The notes beneath the pieces are model-generated. The model did not search any database, had not been told where the DNA came from, and saw only the letters and a list, made by a program, of their open reading frames with translations. This document shows, in pieces, positions 8,975 through 18,900 of a stretch of DNA of 39,003 nt. A program made the position numbers and the translations under genes. Origin of the DNA: Ruminococcaceae bacterium UBA2656 (GTDB taxonomy: Bacteria > Bacillota > Clostridia > Oscillospirales > Acutalibacteraceae); the NCBI GenBank assembly GCA_002359465.1, contig DENA01000013.1:40494-79496 (forward strand). The letters are read 5' to 3'. Within the stretch, counting starts at the first letter, position 1. Each line of letters starts with the position of its first letter.

Positions 8975-10135
8975 TTAGCCTGGGAGGCTGTAGCGCCGAC
9001 CGGAATGGGAACGAATCTTCCCGGCAAGCTCCAGCTCGGTCACCGCGGTTAAAATCCGCGGAGTGGGAATCCCGGTTCGGCGTTCCAATTCGGAAATATG
9101 CCGGGGCGTACCCGCAAGACAGGAATATAAAAGCGCGGCGTCCTCAGAAAAACCGGCCGCATCCAGCACATCCGCGGCGGCGGCTTCCGCCTCCGGCACG
9201 GGTTCCGGAGAAAGGATGACATTCGTATCCGCGTCATTCAGATCAATCTGGCCGGGAAAACGGTAAAGATATTCTTCCAGAATCTCTCCCGCGTTGGAAA
9301 CGGGTTTCGCCCCGCTTTTGATCAGGCCGTTTACCCCCTGTGAAACAGGGCTGTAAATTCCGGACGGAACAGCGAAAACATCCCTTCCCTGTTCCAGCGC
9401 GTACTGCGCGGTAATCAGCGAGCCGCTTCGCCCGGCGGCTTCCACCACAAGGGTTCCCAAAGTCAGGCCCGAAATAATGCGGTTGCGGATTGGAAAATTG
9501 GAATTGACAGCCTGTGTGTTCGGCGGGTACTCCGAAACAACCGCGCCGGAAACCGCGATTGCCTCCCGCAGCGGCGCGTTTCCCATCAGATAATTATAGT
9601 CGATCCCGCAGCCGAGCACGCAGACGGTTTTTCCGTCGGCCTGCAAAGCACCCTTGTGAGCCGCCGTGTCGATACCCAGCGCGCCGCCGCTGACAACGAC
9701 GGTCCCCTGTTTGGCAAGCTCAAAGGCAAAGCTGCGCGCAGTCGCAGCGCCGGTTGCAGTCGCCTTGCGCGTGCCCACAATGGCGATGGAGGGCATGGCG
9801 GAAAAGTCCGGCAGCGTTCCCTTCACATACAGCGCGCACGGCGCATTGTGGATCTGCCTGAGCGGTTCCGGGTAAGTTTTGCAATCAGGCGTGACAACCT
9901 TCTGCCCGATTTTTTCGCAGTATTCGATTAAGGCTTCGGCATCGTTTACGGAGAAGGAACCGAGCTTTCCCAATTCATTCTGTGTAAAGTATCCTTCCAG
10001 CAGCCAGCTTTCCATGCCCGCGGCATAAAAATCATTCAGGGTACGGTAGCTGGAAAGGATGCGGTTCTGTTTGGAACTTCCCGCGCCCAGCGCATGCTGA
10101 AGCCACACCCAGTATGCCCTTTGATCAACTGACAT
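8975..10135 (-). CDS. dprA: DNA-processing protein DprA (Smf)
   Basis: DprA binds single-stranded DNA entering the cell and loads RecA during natural transformation; the gene is also universal in bacteria not known to be competent. The 386-residue product has an N-terminal SAM-like region, the extended Rossmann fold with IAIVGTRKATATG, SGGALGIDTAAHKGAL, NRIISGLT and EAAGRSGSLITA, and a C-terminal winged-helix region beginning near SCLAGTPRHISELERRTG. I start at ATG 10135, which overlaps the upstream methyltransferase by 11 bases and has GGGGGCG in front; a GTG eight codons upstream is possible. It is followed by a terminator. Confidence 0.95.
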   Translation of the reverse strand: MSVDQRAYWVWLQHALGAGSSKQNRILSSYRTLNDFYAAGMESWLLEGYFTQNELGKLGSFSVNDAEALIEYCEKIGQKVVTPDCKTYPEPLRQIHNAPCALYVKGTLPDFSAMPSIAIVGTRKATATGAATARSFAFELAKQGTVVVSGGALGIDTAAHKGALQADGKTVCVLGCGIDYNYLMGNAPLREAIAVSGAVVSEYPPNTQAVNSNFPIRNRIISGLTLGTLVVEAAGRSGSLITAQYALEQGRDVFAVPSGIYSPVSQGVNGLIKSGAKPVSNAGEILEEYLYRFPGQIDLNDADTNVILSPEPVPEAEAAAADVLDAAGFSEDAALLYSCLAGTPRHISELERRTGIPTPRILTAVTELELAGKIRSHSGRRYSLPG

Positions 10136-10946
10136 TTCCAACGCCCCCAGATTTTTCACGCATCATTTCCCACATCAGGATCGCGGCGGAGGCCGACGCG
10201 TTGAGCGACTCCGCCCTGCCGAGCATCGGGATGGTCACCGGTTCCGAACAGGCCGCAATGACCGCGGAAGTAAGCCCGTTTCCCTCGTTGCCGACAACGA
10301 GCACCGCCGGTTTTTGAAAGTTTACCGCCGTCACTTTTTTCGCGGCGGCATTCGGTACCGCGGCAAGGGTGACAAAACCGCGGTTATTGAGCGACTCTAT
10401 GGCTGAAACCAGATCGGCCTGCAGGTAAAACGGAAGGCGGAACACCGCCCCCATGCTGGCGCGCAGCACCTTAGGCGAATAAACGTCACAGCAGCTGCCG
10501 CCCAGAATCACACCGCCGATACCCAGCGCCTCCGCCGTACGAAGCACCGCGCCAAGATTTGCGGGGTCCTGAATGTTCTCAAGGGCAAGATAATGAAGAC
10601 CGGTTTTCAGATCATCCAGCCTGTCGGCAGAGCGACGCATCCCACAGACGCAGAAAACGCCCTGCGGCGTTTTAGTATCGGACAAAAGCGGGGCAACATG
10701 CGGTTCCACCTCATAAGTCTCCTGCGCGGCGGCCTGAATGGCGCCGATATAGTCCCTGTATTTTTCGCCTGCCTGCGCGGTGTAAAACAGAGTCTTTATT
10801 TCCGCTCCGCTTTTGGCCGCGTCACAGCAGAGCCGCGCCCCTTCGGCCATGAAAAGGCCCTGCTCCCTGCGGAAATCGGCGGACGAAGAAAGTCTGGAGG
10901 CGCGTTTGATGATTTCATTTTGACGGCTTGTAATAAAGTCCGGCAT
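10125..10946 (-). CDS. TrmH/SpoU-family RNA 2'-O-methyltransferase
   Basis: This 273-residue enzyme has the three SPOUT motifs of the TrmH family: NIQDPANLGAVLRTAEALG (motif 1, with the conserved Asn/Arg), VVGNEGNGL (motif 2) and AESLNASASAAILMWE (motif 3, the knotted SAM-binding loop). An N-terminal substrate-binding domain (MPDFITSRQNEIIKRASRL onwards) resembles the RlmB/TsnR/YsgA type that methylates ribose in rRNA. The exact target nucleotide cannot be read from sequence. The start is ATG 10946 with GGAGAG at 5-base spacing. It lies directly after the rplT hairpin, so it may depend on read-through from the ribosomal operon. Its end overlaps dprA. Confidence 0.93.
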   Translation of the reverse strand: MPDFITSRQNEIIKRASRLSSSADFRREQGLFMAEGARLCCDAAKSGAEIKTLFYTAQAGEKYRDYIGAIQAAAQETYEVEPHVAPLLSDTKTPQGVFCVCGMRRSADRLDDLKTGLHYLALENIQDPANLGAVLRTAEALGIGGVILGGSCCDVYSPKVLRASMGAVFRLPFYLQADLVSAIESLNNRGFVTLAAVPNAAAKKVTAVNFQKPAVLVVGNEGNGLTSAVIAACSEPVTIPMLGRAESLNASASAAILMWEMMREKSGGVGNVS

Positions 10947-10959
10947 GTTTTCTCTCCAT

Positions 10960-10993
10960 ATAAAATTTGCGCCCGGGTTTCTTCCGGGCGCAA
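10960..10993 (-). terminator. Hairpin terminator or attenuator after rplT
   Basis: A perfect 10-base-pair stem TTGCGCCCGG/CCGGGCGCAA (10967-10976 and 10984-10993) with a seven-base loop lies 11 bases after the rplT stop. On the minus strand it is followed by ATTTTATA, a short T-rich tract. No separate promoter is seen before the methyltransferase gene, whose ribosome site begins just downstream, so this is probably a partial terminator. Confidence 0.65.
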
Positions 10994-11003
10994 TTACAGC
11001 TTT

Positions 11004-11357
11004 TTACAGTGCTGCCTTTGCTTTCTCAATCAAGCTCTTGAATGCGGCCTCATCGGCAACAGCGATTTCTGCAAGCATCTTGCGATTTAAGGTGATGCCC
11101 GCTTTCTTCAGTCCGTTCATAAACACGGAATAGCTGACGTCATTCGCGCGGCATGCGGCGGAAATACGTGTAATCCACAGACGGCGGAAATCTCTCTTTC
11201 TCGCTTTACGGCCGATAAACGCATAGTTGCCGGACTTCATGACGGCCTGTTTGGCCATTTTAAAATGTCTGCTCTTGGAACCCCAATAGCCCTTCGCAAG
11301 TTTTAAAGTCTTTTTTCTTCTCTTGCGTGTCATTAACGCACCTTTTACACGTGCCAT
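11004..11357 (-). CDS. rplT: 50S ribosomal protein L20
   Basis: L20 is an early assembly protein of the large subunit that binds 23S rRNA, and in Firmicutes it represses its own operon through the infC leader. The 117-residue product is full length, with the conserved basic N-terminus [16 protein letters not shown] and the block [17 protein letters not shown]. It is third in the infC-rpmI-rplT operon, with a GGAGGTAAC site before the ATG. No oddities. Confidence 0.99.
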   Translation of the reverse strand: MARVKGALMTRKRRKKTLKLAKGYWGSKSRHFKMAKQAVMKSGNYAFIGRKARKRDFRRLWITRISAACRANDVSYSVFMNGLKKAGITLNRKMLAEIAVADEAAFKSLIEKAKAAL

Positions 11358-11404
11358 TATGTTACCTCCAATTAAATGGTTATTTTAATATTTCGGATCA
11401 ATTC

Positions 11405-11602
11405 TTATTTGTAAGGAATCAATCTCTTTACCTGCGCCACATTTGTCTTGTCGGCAACAGTCGTTTTTCTAAGGCCCCTCTTGCGCTTGGTGGTCTTTTT
11501 ATTGAGGATATGGGATTTATTGGCGTGACCGCGAATAACCTTTCCGTTCTTGGAAAGCTTGAAGCGCTTTTTTGCGCCGGTATGTGTCTTGATTTTAGGC
11601 AT
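11405..11602 (-). CDS. rpmI: 50S ribosomal protein L35
   Basis: This small basic 65-residue protein begins [17 protein letters not shown] and contains the conserved [16 protein letters not shown], matching bacterial L35 at full length. It lies between infC (23 bases upstream, GGAGGA site) and rplT (47 bases downstream), the universal order of this operon. Confidence 0.99.
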   Translation of the reverse strand: MPKIKTHTGAKKRFKLSKNGKVIRGHANKSHILNKKTTKRKRGLRKTTVADKTNVAQVKRLIPYK

Positions 11603-11625
11603 GGTATTGTCCTCCTTATTTATGA

Positions 11626-12144
11626 TTACTTAGCGGGTTTGGATGCAAGGAACATGAGCATATTACGTCCTTCTAACTTCGCCGGCTTTTCAATATTTGC
11701 GATTTCGCTGAGAGCTTCAGCAAAACTCCGCATAATGACATAGCCCTGCTCCGGATGCCCCATTTCACGTCCGCGAAAGCGAATGGAAGCCTTGACTTTG
11801 TCGCCATCCTTTAAGAAGCGGGTTGCGTGACCTACTTTTGTGTTAAAGTCGTGTGTGTCAATGTTTAAAGACAAACGAATCTCTTTGATGTCGACAATGC
11901 GCTGATTTTTCTTTGCTTCCTTGTCGCGCTTTGCCTGCTCAAATCTGAATTTGCCGTAATCAATGATCTTGCACACCGGCGGCACGGCTTGCGGTGCGAT
12001 TTTGACAAGATCAAGATTCTGTTCAAACGCTCTTTCCAAAGCCTGGGCCGAACTCATCACGCCAAGCTGGGAGCCGTCCGAACCGATGACACGCACTTCC
12101 CTGTCACGAATTTCCTCATTAATCTGCAGTTCCTTGTTGCTAAT
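11626..12144 (-). CDS. infC: Translation initiation factor IF-3 (ATT start)
   Basis: IF-3 binds the 30S subunit, keeps it apart from 50S and proofreads the start codon. The 172-residue product has the N-domain ([21 protein letters not shown]), the linker region [21 protein letters not shown] and the C-domain [18 protein letters not shown], and is full length. I place the start at an ATT codon at 12144-12142: GGAGGTG lies 7-8 bases upstream and no ATG or GTG in frame has a ribosome site; the nearest upstream GTG overlaps the site itself. An AUU start is the known feature that lets IF-3 limit its own synthesis. The gene is first in infC-rpmI-rplT and sits behind an attenuator leader. Confidence 0.97.
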   Translation of the reverse strand: MSNKELQINEEIRDREVRVIGSDGSQLGVMSSAQALERAFEQNLDLVKIAPQAVPPVCKIIDYGKFRFEQAKRDKEAKKNQRIVDIKEIRLSLNIDTHDFNTKVGHATRFLKDGDKVKASIRFRGREMGHPEQGYVIMRSFAEALSEIANIEKPAKLEGRNMLMFLASKPAK

Positions 12145-12312
12145 TGTTAAGCACCTCCAAAACACGTTATCGGTTTAAATAAAAGCGCGGGCAGAATATC
12201 CGCCCGCGCAACAATACACAAAATCACAGCTTTGACAAGCTGTTTTCCGTATTGACCCATGGCGGACGAAACCCCACAGGTGTGGGCACAAACATGCCCC
12301 GCTTTGTTTTAC
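12145..12312 (-). promoter_or_regulatory. infC operon leader, L20-type attenuator
   Basis: The leader of about 168 bases between the promoter and infC contains several hairpins: GGGGCA/TGCCCC and CCCACA/TGTGGG arms within 12268-12301, ACAGCTT/AAGCTGT at about 12226-12243, and finally a strong terminator. This matches the known L20 leader of Firmicutes, where L20 binding favours the terminator and stops transcription before infC. I infer the class from gene order and architecture; I could not align it to the family model. Confidence 0.7.
12176..12209 (-). terminator. Attenuator terminator upstream of infC
   Basis: An 8-base-pair G+C stem GCGCGGGC/GCCCGCGC (12185-12192 and 12202-12209) with a nine-base loop is followed on the minus strand by TTTTATTTAAA. 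It lies about 30 bases before the infC ribosome site, inside the operon leader, so it should regulate rather than end the unit. Confidence 0.8.
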
Positions 12313-12318
12313 TGAATT

Positions 12319-12347
12319 ATTTTACCAGTGATTTTAGCGTTTGTCAA
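12319..12347 (-). promoter_or_regulatory. Promoter of infC-rpmI-rplT
   Basis: On the minus strand there is a perfect -35 box TTGACA (12342-12347), a 17-base spacer and a -10 box TAAAAT (12319-12324). Its strength and its place upstream of the leader fit a ribosomal-protein operon read by the housekeeping sigma factor. Confidence 0.85.
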
Positions 12348-12392
12348 GCATTAATTACAGCAATTTCATTTATGATTGTAAGGCTCAGATGT

Positions 12393-12422
12393 GTTTCTCC
12401 CCTCCTTCGGCGGGGGAGAAAC
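12393..12422. repeat. Interspersed palindrome, copy 1
   Basis: GTTTCTCCCC (12393-12402) and GGGGAGAAAC (12413-12422) form 10-base arms around a centre containing CCTTCGGCG. It begins 11 bases past the addA stop. There is no T tract on either side, so it is not a standard terminator, though it could protect the addA message end. It resembles the palindrome at 21338-21370, sharing CTTCGGCGGGGGAGA. Confidence 0.6.
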
Positions 12423-12433
12423 GTGAAATCACT

Positions 12434-15400
12434 CTACAAATGAATTGGAAATGCCGCAGAGATTTCGGAATTTAGGCTGAAGGAATAAAGCAAACATCCG
12501 GCGACCTTTTTTTCCATGCATTGTTCCATTGCAAGCTTGTAAAGGGCTAGCTGCGCGCGGTAGCGTTCCCACAGTTCACCGGGGTTATTCGTTTTATCCG
12601 TCTTATAGTCCACAATAAATAGGTTTCCGTTTTCCTCAAACGCGCAGTCCACCGCCCCCTGCAGGACGACAGGCTGGCTTCTCAGCCCCTCCGGCATCTC
12701 CGGACGGACATCCCCGGCGGTAATCTCCACGGTAAACCGGTATTCCCGCAGCACGTTTTTAGAGGCGAAAATCCGTTTTGCCAGCGGACCTTCAAAGAAA
12801 GCGCGGATGCGGGAAAGGTCAACCGCCCGCCCCTGTTCGGCGGTCAGAAAGCCCTGCGCGACAAGGCGTTCCAGCTCATTCTGGGGATTTTCCCTTGCCC
12901 TTTTGTAATCCGCAAACTGCATATAGGTGTGCAAAGCCGTCCCGCGTTCGGCGGGCGTCAGTCCGGAGCTGCTTAAAAACGCCGGTCTAGACACCGTGGC
13001 GTACTGCGTGGAATATTCGCGCGCGGCAAGGTCGGAAGCCGCAACCTTGGCCTGTATCCCTTTTAAGGCGGCGTACGGATACACATAATCCATGCGGGCG
13101 GACAGTTCCGCTTCCAACGCGGGGTCCGGCGGCACAGGAGCCGCCTGCTCCGGCAACTGTACGGGCACGTCCTCCTGCGGCGGATAAATCACGTTAACGC
13201 TCCACGCCTCATCCGCGCCCATTGCGATTCCGGGCAGGGCGCCCGCAAGGTCGCGCAGGCGCACGCCGCCCGGATGGCGCAGGGCACAGAGCAGGAGCCA
13301 GTCGGAAATGCTGCCGGCGCTGCGCACAACATAGGGCGGTATCCTGTTTTCGTCGGTCAGGCGGTTGGCAAGCTTTCCGAGGGTTTTCGCCGCGTTTTTG
13401 ACTGTTGCCACCATGATCAGCTTTTCCTTCGCCCGCGTCATGGCGACATACAGCACGCGCAGTTCCTCACTCATTTCGCCGCGGTCAAGCTCCAGCGCCA
13501 CCGCCTCACGCGGCATGGTCGTGTAGCGGCAGAGGTTGGAAACGTCCCTGAGCTTGACTCCGAGGCCGAGGGACGGATGCAGAAGGACATCCCCCCTTTC
13601 CTTATTAAAGCGCCTTGCGCACCCGGCGAGGATGCAGACCGGGAACTCCAGCCCCTTGCTGCGGTGGATGCTCATGATTTTCACGACATTCGCGGCCTCG
13701 CTGATGGTGGAGGCGGGCGCAAGGTCGGAATTGCTCTTTTGAAGCCGGTCGATAAAGCGGATGAATCCGGAAAGCCCATTGTAGCCGGAGGCTTCGTATT
13801 TCTTCGCGTATTCGAGCAGAAGCCGCAGGTTTGCAAGCCGCAGCTCCCCATTGGGCATCGCCTGAACCAGATTGAGATATCCCGTTTTGTCGTAGACCGC
13901 CTGAATCAGCCGGTCCGACGGCATGGTGGCCGCAAGCGTGCGGTAATCATCCATGTCCTTTAAAAAGCCGGCCGCCCGCTCATTGCCGTTCTGAGCCGCA
14001 AGGACAAGCGCGGGATACAGCGGCACATTGCGCGACGGAATCCGGATATCCGCCATATCGTCCGGCGTAAAGCCGTAGATGGGACTCATCAGCACCGCGA
14101 GAAGCGGGATGTCCTGCATCGGATTGTCGATCACGCGCAGAAGCGAGACGGACACCCCCACCTCCGCCGCCGCGAAAAAGCCGCCCGCCGTGTCCGCCCA
14201 CGCCGGAATGCCAAGCGAAGTGAGTTCCCGTGCGTACTCATGGGCGTACTGATTCGCGCTGCGCAGCAAAATGCAGATATCCCTGTAAACAACGGGCCGC
14301 TGCTGCCCTTTATCTGTCACGGTGGTTCCGTCGCCGGTCATCCGGTATATCAGCTCCGCGATATGGCGGCTTTCCGCCGTAACCATCTCTTCGTCGCTCT
14401 CGGATGCCGAAAGATCGACGATGTCAAGCTGTGCCGCAGGTGATTCGCAGGGCGGATAATTCGCTCCCGCCGTCAGTTCCTCCGCTTTGGTGTAGTCCAG
14501 CTCGCCTGTCTGCTCGCTCATCAGCTGGCGGAACACGAAGTTGACCGCTTCGGTCACCCCGCGACGGCTGCGGAAGTTTTTATCCAGTACGACGCAGGCG
14601 GGATACCCGTCCTTCGTTCTGTCGTAGTCCGGATACAGCGCGCGGCGGCGCAGAAAAATCTGAGGCATCGCCTGGCGGAACCGGTAAATGCTCTGCTTGA
14701 CGTCGCCGACCAGAAACAGGTTGTTCTCCCCGCGGGAAACCGCGCGGAAAATCACGTCCTGCGCCTCATTCGTATCTTGATACTCGTCGACCATCACTTC
14801 GTCGAAGCGAGCGGAAATTTCAGCGGCATCCTCCGTGGGTTCAAAGCCGCCGTCCGTGTCGCGGACAAGCAGCCTCAGCGCGTAATGCTCCAGATCACTG
14901 AAATCCGCGGCACGGCGTTCTTTTTTCAGTCGGTCAAGCTCTTCTCCAAATCTCACGGTAAACTCGAACAGCTTTTTTACCAGCGGCGCAAGACGGGTGA
15001 TATCCTCTTCACATTCCTGTTCCTTTGCGCTGAACAGTTCCGCAAGTTTTTTGACGGTTTCCTGAACTTCTTTACGGCTTGCGGAAAGTTTGTTTTTCAG
15101 CGGGTCGTCATTGTACCCGCGCAAAGGCTTCAGCCTTTGGAAACTGAAATTGGCGGTCCGGAACGCAAGCGCATCCCATCCGCCCTCTTCCGCCGCGTCC
15201 TTCAGTCCCAAGAGCCCGGCCAGATCGGCGCGGAACGCTTCCTCATACGCGCCGGCGATTTTTGCGTCCTCCTCCATTAAAGCAAGGGAGTTACGGGACA
15301 GCGAAAAGCAGTAGTCAACCGCATCGACGGCATATTTCAGAATGGTTCTTCCCCACACGGTCTGAGAAGCCGGAACGCCAGGCTCATACATGGCGGCTTT

Positions 15401-15985
15401 TTCCGCCAGCCACCTGTTCGGGAACGGGTGTGACCGGACAAAATCATACAGGGTATTGACGGTCTGAATCATGCGGTCGTCATCCCGCCCGGAGGAAAAG
15501 GCATCCACAAGGCTGTAGAAATCCGGGTCGTTCCGCGCGTAAAATTCCTCTAAAACGACGGAAGCCGCGTCGCCGCGCAGCAGCTTCATTTCGCTGTCGT
15601 CCAGAATACGGAAGTCCGGAGAAATGCCAAGCTTGTAAAAATTCTCACGGATCAGCTCGCTGCAAAAGCTGTGGATGGTGCTGATATGGGCGCGCGTCAG
15701 CAGAATCTGCTGGCGCTGGAGCCGCACATTCATAGGGTCGGCCTCCAGCAGCTTTGCAATTTCAGCCGCGATACGGCTGCTCATTTCCGCCGCCGCGGCC
15801 TTTGTAAAGGTGACGACCAGAAGGCGGTCGGCATCGGTGGGATTCTGCGGGTCGGTGATCCGTTCAATGACGCGCTGCACCAGAACGGCGGTCTTTCCGG
15901 AACCCGCCGCCGCGGAGACAAGCAAAGTACCGCCGCGCGCTTCAATCGCGTTCTGCTGGCTTTTTGTCCACGTCCTTGCGCTCAC
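12434..15985 (-). CDS. addA: ATP-dependent helicase/nuclease subunit A
   Basis: AddA is the UvrD-like helicase and 3'-strand nuclease of AddAB, the Gram-positive counterpart of RecBCD that resects double-strand breaks for RecA repair. The 1,183-residue protein has Walker A AAAGSGKT at residues 25-32, motif II EVMVDEYQDTNEAQ, motif V/VI regions MSIHRSKGLEFPV and LRVLYVAMTRAKEKL, and a C-terminal RecB-type nuclease with GAVDCAFEENGNLFIVDYKTD (Asp1126-Tyr-Lys1128). It starts at GTG 15985, overlapping the addB stop by four bases, with AAAGGAGGGG upstream. Length is typical. The two subunits are coupled by overlap, as usual. Confidence 0.98.
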   Translation of the reverse strand: MSARTWTKSQQNAIEARGGTLLVSAAAGSGKTAVLVQRVIERITDPQNPTDADRLLVVTFTKAAAAEMSSRIAAEIAKLLEADPMNVRLQRQQILLTRAHISTIHSFCSELIRENFYKLGISPDFRILDDSEMKLLRGDAASVVLEEFYARNDPDFYSLVDAFSSGRDDDRMIQTVNTLYDFVRSHPFPNRWLAEKAAMYEPGVPASQTVWGRTILKYAVDAVDYCFSLSRNSLALMEEDAKIAGAYEEAFRADLAGLLGLKDAAEEGGWDALAFRTANFSFQRLKPLRGYNDDPLKNKLSASRKEVQETVKKLAELFSAKEQECEEDITRLAPLVKKLFEFTVRFGEELDRLKKERRAADFSDLEHYALRLLVRDTDGGFEPTEDAAEISARFDEVMVDEYQDTNEAQDVIFRAVSRGENNLFLVGDVKQSIYRFRQAMPQIFLRRRALYPDYDRTKDGYPACVVLDKNFRSRRGVTEAVNFVFRQLMSEQTGELDYTKAEELTAGANYPPCESPAAQLDIVDLSASESDEEMVTAESRHIAELIYRMTGDGTTVTDKGQQRPVVYRDICILLRSANQYAHEYARELTSLGIPAWADTAGGFFAAAEVGVSVSLLRVIDNPMQDIPLLAVLMSPIYGFTPDDMADIRIPSRNVPLYPALVLAAQNGNERAAGFLKDMDDYRTLAATMPSDRLIQAVYDKTGYLNLVQAMPNGELRLANLRLLLEYAKKYEASGYNGLSGFIRFIDRLQKSNSDLAPASTISEAANVVKIMSIHRSKGLEFPVCILAGCARRFNKERGDVLLHPSLGLGVKLRDVSNLCRYTTMPREAVALELDRGEMSEELRVLYVAMTRAKEKLIMVATVKNAAKTLGKLANRLTDENRIPPYVVRSAGSISDWLLLCALRHPGGVRLRDLAGALPGIAMGADEAWSVNVIYPPQEDVPVQLPEQAAPVPPDPALEAELSARMDYVYPYAALKGIQAKVAASDLAAREYSTQYATVSRPAFLSSSGLTPAERGTALHTYMQFADYKRARENPQNELERLVAQGFLTAEQGRAVDLSRIRAFFEGPLAKRIFASKNVLREYRFTVEITAGDVRPEMPEGLRSQPVVLQGAVDCAFEENGNLFIVDYKTDKTNNPGELWERYRAQLALYKLAMEQCMEKKVAGCLLYSFSLNSEISAAFPIHL

Positions 15986-18900
15986 TGCTCATCCCCTCCT
16001 TTTGCCTTTATCAGTTCCGCTACTGCCGCGTCCCTGTCCCACTGCTGCATTTCACGCGCCGGGTCGTCCCTTTCGTGCCCGCAGACACAGCCATAGGGGC
16101 ACCACGCGCAGGCGTCGTAACCGCCGGAAAGCGGAACTGCCGAAACGTCGCCGCCGTGCAGTTCGTTTGCCATTGCGCCCACCAGTTCTTTAATATGAAG
16201 CATAATGCCGGTCAGCTCCCCGGAGGACACCACATGGTCGCGTTTTCCGGGAACGCCGTCCTTCAGCGCAACCGGAATGTAATTTCCCTGACCGCTGTGC
16301 TCCATGGCCGCGATGATTTCGGCGTCGTCCAGCACAAGGCCGTCCATTCGCAGCTTTTTTGCGGCTTCCTGTTCAATCCTTTCGGCAGCCGCGCCCCGGG
16401 AAGCGGAAATTGCCGGGCGGTTCGCGGGCATATACAGCACGCCCGCGGGCCGTACGGTTCCATAGCGGCCGCTCCCGTTTTCCAGCAGCGCCGCCAGATA
16501 GATCAGCATCTGCATATTCACGCCGTAAAGGATATCCGACAGTTTAAACTCCTTATGGCCGGTTTTATAATCGATAACGCGCACATAGCTGACGCCGTCC
16601 CGTTCCAGAAGATCAACGCGGTCGATTTTGCCGTCGATTTCCACCTGCCCGCCGTCGGGCAGCGGGATACGCAGCGGAGGAATGCCGCCGTTTCCGATTG
16701 CAAGTTCAAAATCGACCGGCTGAAACGCGCTTTGGGCAAGCTCCTGCGCAATATGAAACGCGATTACCTGCGCCGAATCGGCAAGGCGCGTAAAAAGATA
16801 GACAAAACGCGGCGTTTTATTCTGGATGCCGCCCAGTTTTGTATCAACATACACATTTAAAAGACGAATAATCTCCTGCTTCAGTTCCTCCGGCTTCATT
16901 TTGAGGATGGCCGCGCTGCCGGTATTCCGGAACAGCTTTTCAAGCAGGAAATGCATCAGGCTCCCGTATTCCAGAGCGTCCAGCTCCGCCGTCCTACGCT
17001 CCTTCGCGTTCAGGCCGAAACGGCAGAAATACTGGAAGCGGCACAGGTAGAATTTTTCAATCTGCGTTGCGGAAACATGCAGGTTTTCCCCGAACAACGC
17101 CTTTGATTTTTCTCCGGAGTTGAAAACAGCCGGGCGGTTTTCAGCGGCGCGGTCAATGGCGGACAGGCTGTGGCCGCACCCGCGCTTGTCAAACAGGCTT
17201 TTCAGCGTGGCGGACAGCACGGTATTGTGTTTCCACTGCTGCGCCATCAATTCAAAGGCAGGCTCCCGCGCGTTTGCAAAATAGGTCTGCGGCAGCAGCA
17301 GCTCGTTCAGAACCATGGTATTTTTTAAAACGGAGCATACTTCATTTGGAATGGACGAAGGCGTATTGGACTCCCCCGCAGGGCTGGTGAGCGGATACGT
17401 TATGTAAAGCTTCTCGGACGCGGCGCTCATTGCCGCGTAAGCAAGAAAGCGCTCCTGCACTGCCGTGCCCTCAAGGGTGTCGTTCAGCGGCAGGCCGAGC
17501 CGGATCAGTTCACGGCGCTCATTGTCGCTGAAAACGCAGTCCCCGCCGGGTGAAAGGGGGAATTCCCCCTGTACGGCGCCCATCAGAAAAACGACCTTTG
17601 GCTCGCCGGTTCTCGTCCGGTCGGCGGCGCCGACCGTCACCTCGTCAAGCCCCTGCGGGATACTCGCCATACGGTTGGACAGAATGACCATATGCAGAAG
17701 CTCCGCGTAGCGCGTGTGCGTCACGGGAGTTTTTTGCAGCACAAGCGCAGTCTGATCCAGAATCTCCATCAGCAGGTCCCAAAGCCGCAGCTGGCGGTCG
17801 GCAAGCTCCGGCTCGCCGCAATCGGCCAGATGCTGCGCGAGGGTTTTCAGATGATCCGCGGCCTTCACGTCCTGCAGCAGACCGTACGCCGCCGCCGCCA
17901 TTCCTTCGCCGTCGGTATCGTGGATTCTGGAAGCAAACCGGAGCAGCGGTTTTATTGTGTCCACACGGCTTTTGTTGATTTCAGTGAGCTTTTTTAAATC
18001 GCTTTCCGTCATCGTTTCCGCAAAGCCGCGGGGGTGCTCCGTCCATTCCTCCCGCCACTGTTTCCGTTCCTTGTTCCATATAAAAACATAGTTTTCAAGC
18101 TGGGAAATTTCGTCTGTGCCAAGCGCCGTAAGGCCCGTTTTTAAATGGGAAAAAACCGCGTCGGAGGAAAACCCGGTCTGCACGATTTTAAATGCGGAAA
18201 GCACAAGACGCATGAGCGGTTCGGCGTCGATTGCCTGCGGCCTGTCCATAAAATACGGGATTTCCCAGCGTTCAAGCGCAAGATCCAGAATCCCACGGTA
18301 ACGGTCGGTCGAACGGGCGATCACGGTAAAATCGCGGTAGCGGTAATTCTTCTCCATCACCAGCCGGCGGATGGTGGCGGCAACAAAGGCGGACTCGTCA
18401 TATGCGTTGTTCGCCTCATACAGTACAATATCGTTATTTTCGCAGTCCGCTGTTTTGCGGCCGCTGCGGTAAGCACCCGCTTCCACTGCCGGCAGCGACC
18501 GGCTCTGAAACCGCGCCCCGCCGTCCAAGGCCACCGGCGGCGCAATTTTCACATCGTTCTGTTTTGCAAGCCGCATCAGATTTTTACCGGTGCGGCGGAC
18601 AAGCGAAAAAAGGCCCATGCCATGCTCCGGGTCGTCGAGCTGATCGGTGCAGAGCGTGACGTACAAATCGTCTGCCTGCGCCAAAATCAAATTGATGATA
18701 TTATATTCCTGCACCGTAAAGCTCTGAAAGGAGTCGAGCGCCACGGTATATTCCGAAAAGAAATGATGGCCCTGTAAAATATTTTTCAGCCTTGTAAGGT
18801 CGTCCAGCGGGTCGACATAGCTTTGCGCGACAAGCGCGTCGTAAGCGGAAAGGATGAGGGAAAGCTCCTCCATTTTCCGGCGCAGCGTGCCCTGGGGCAT

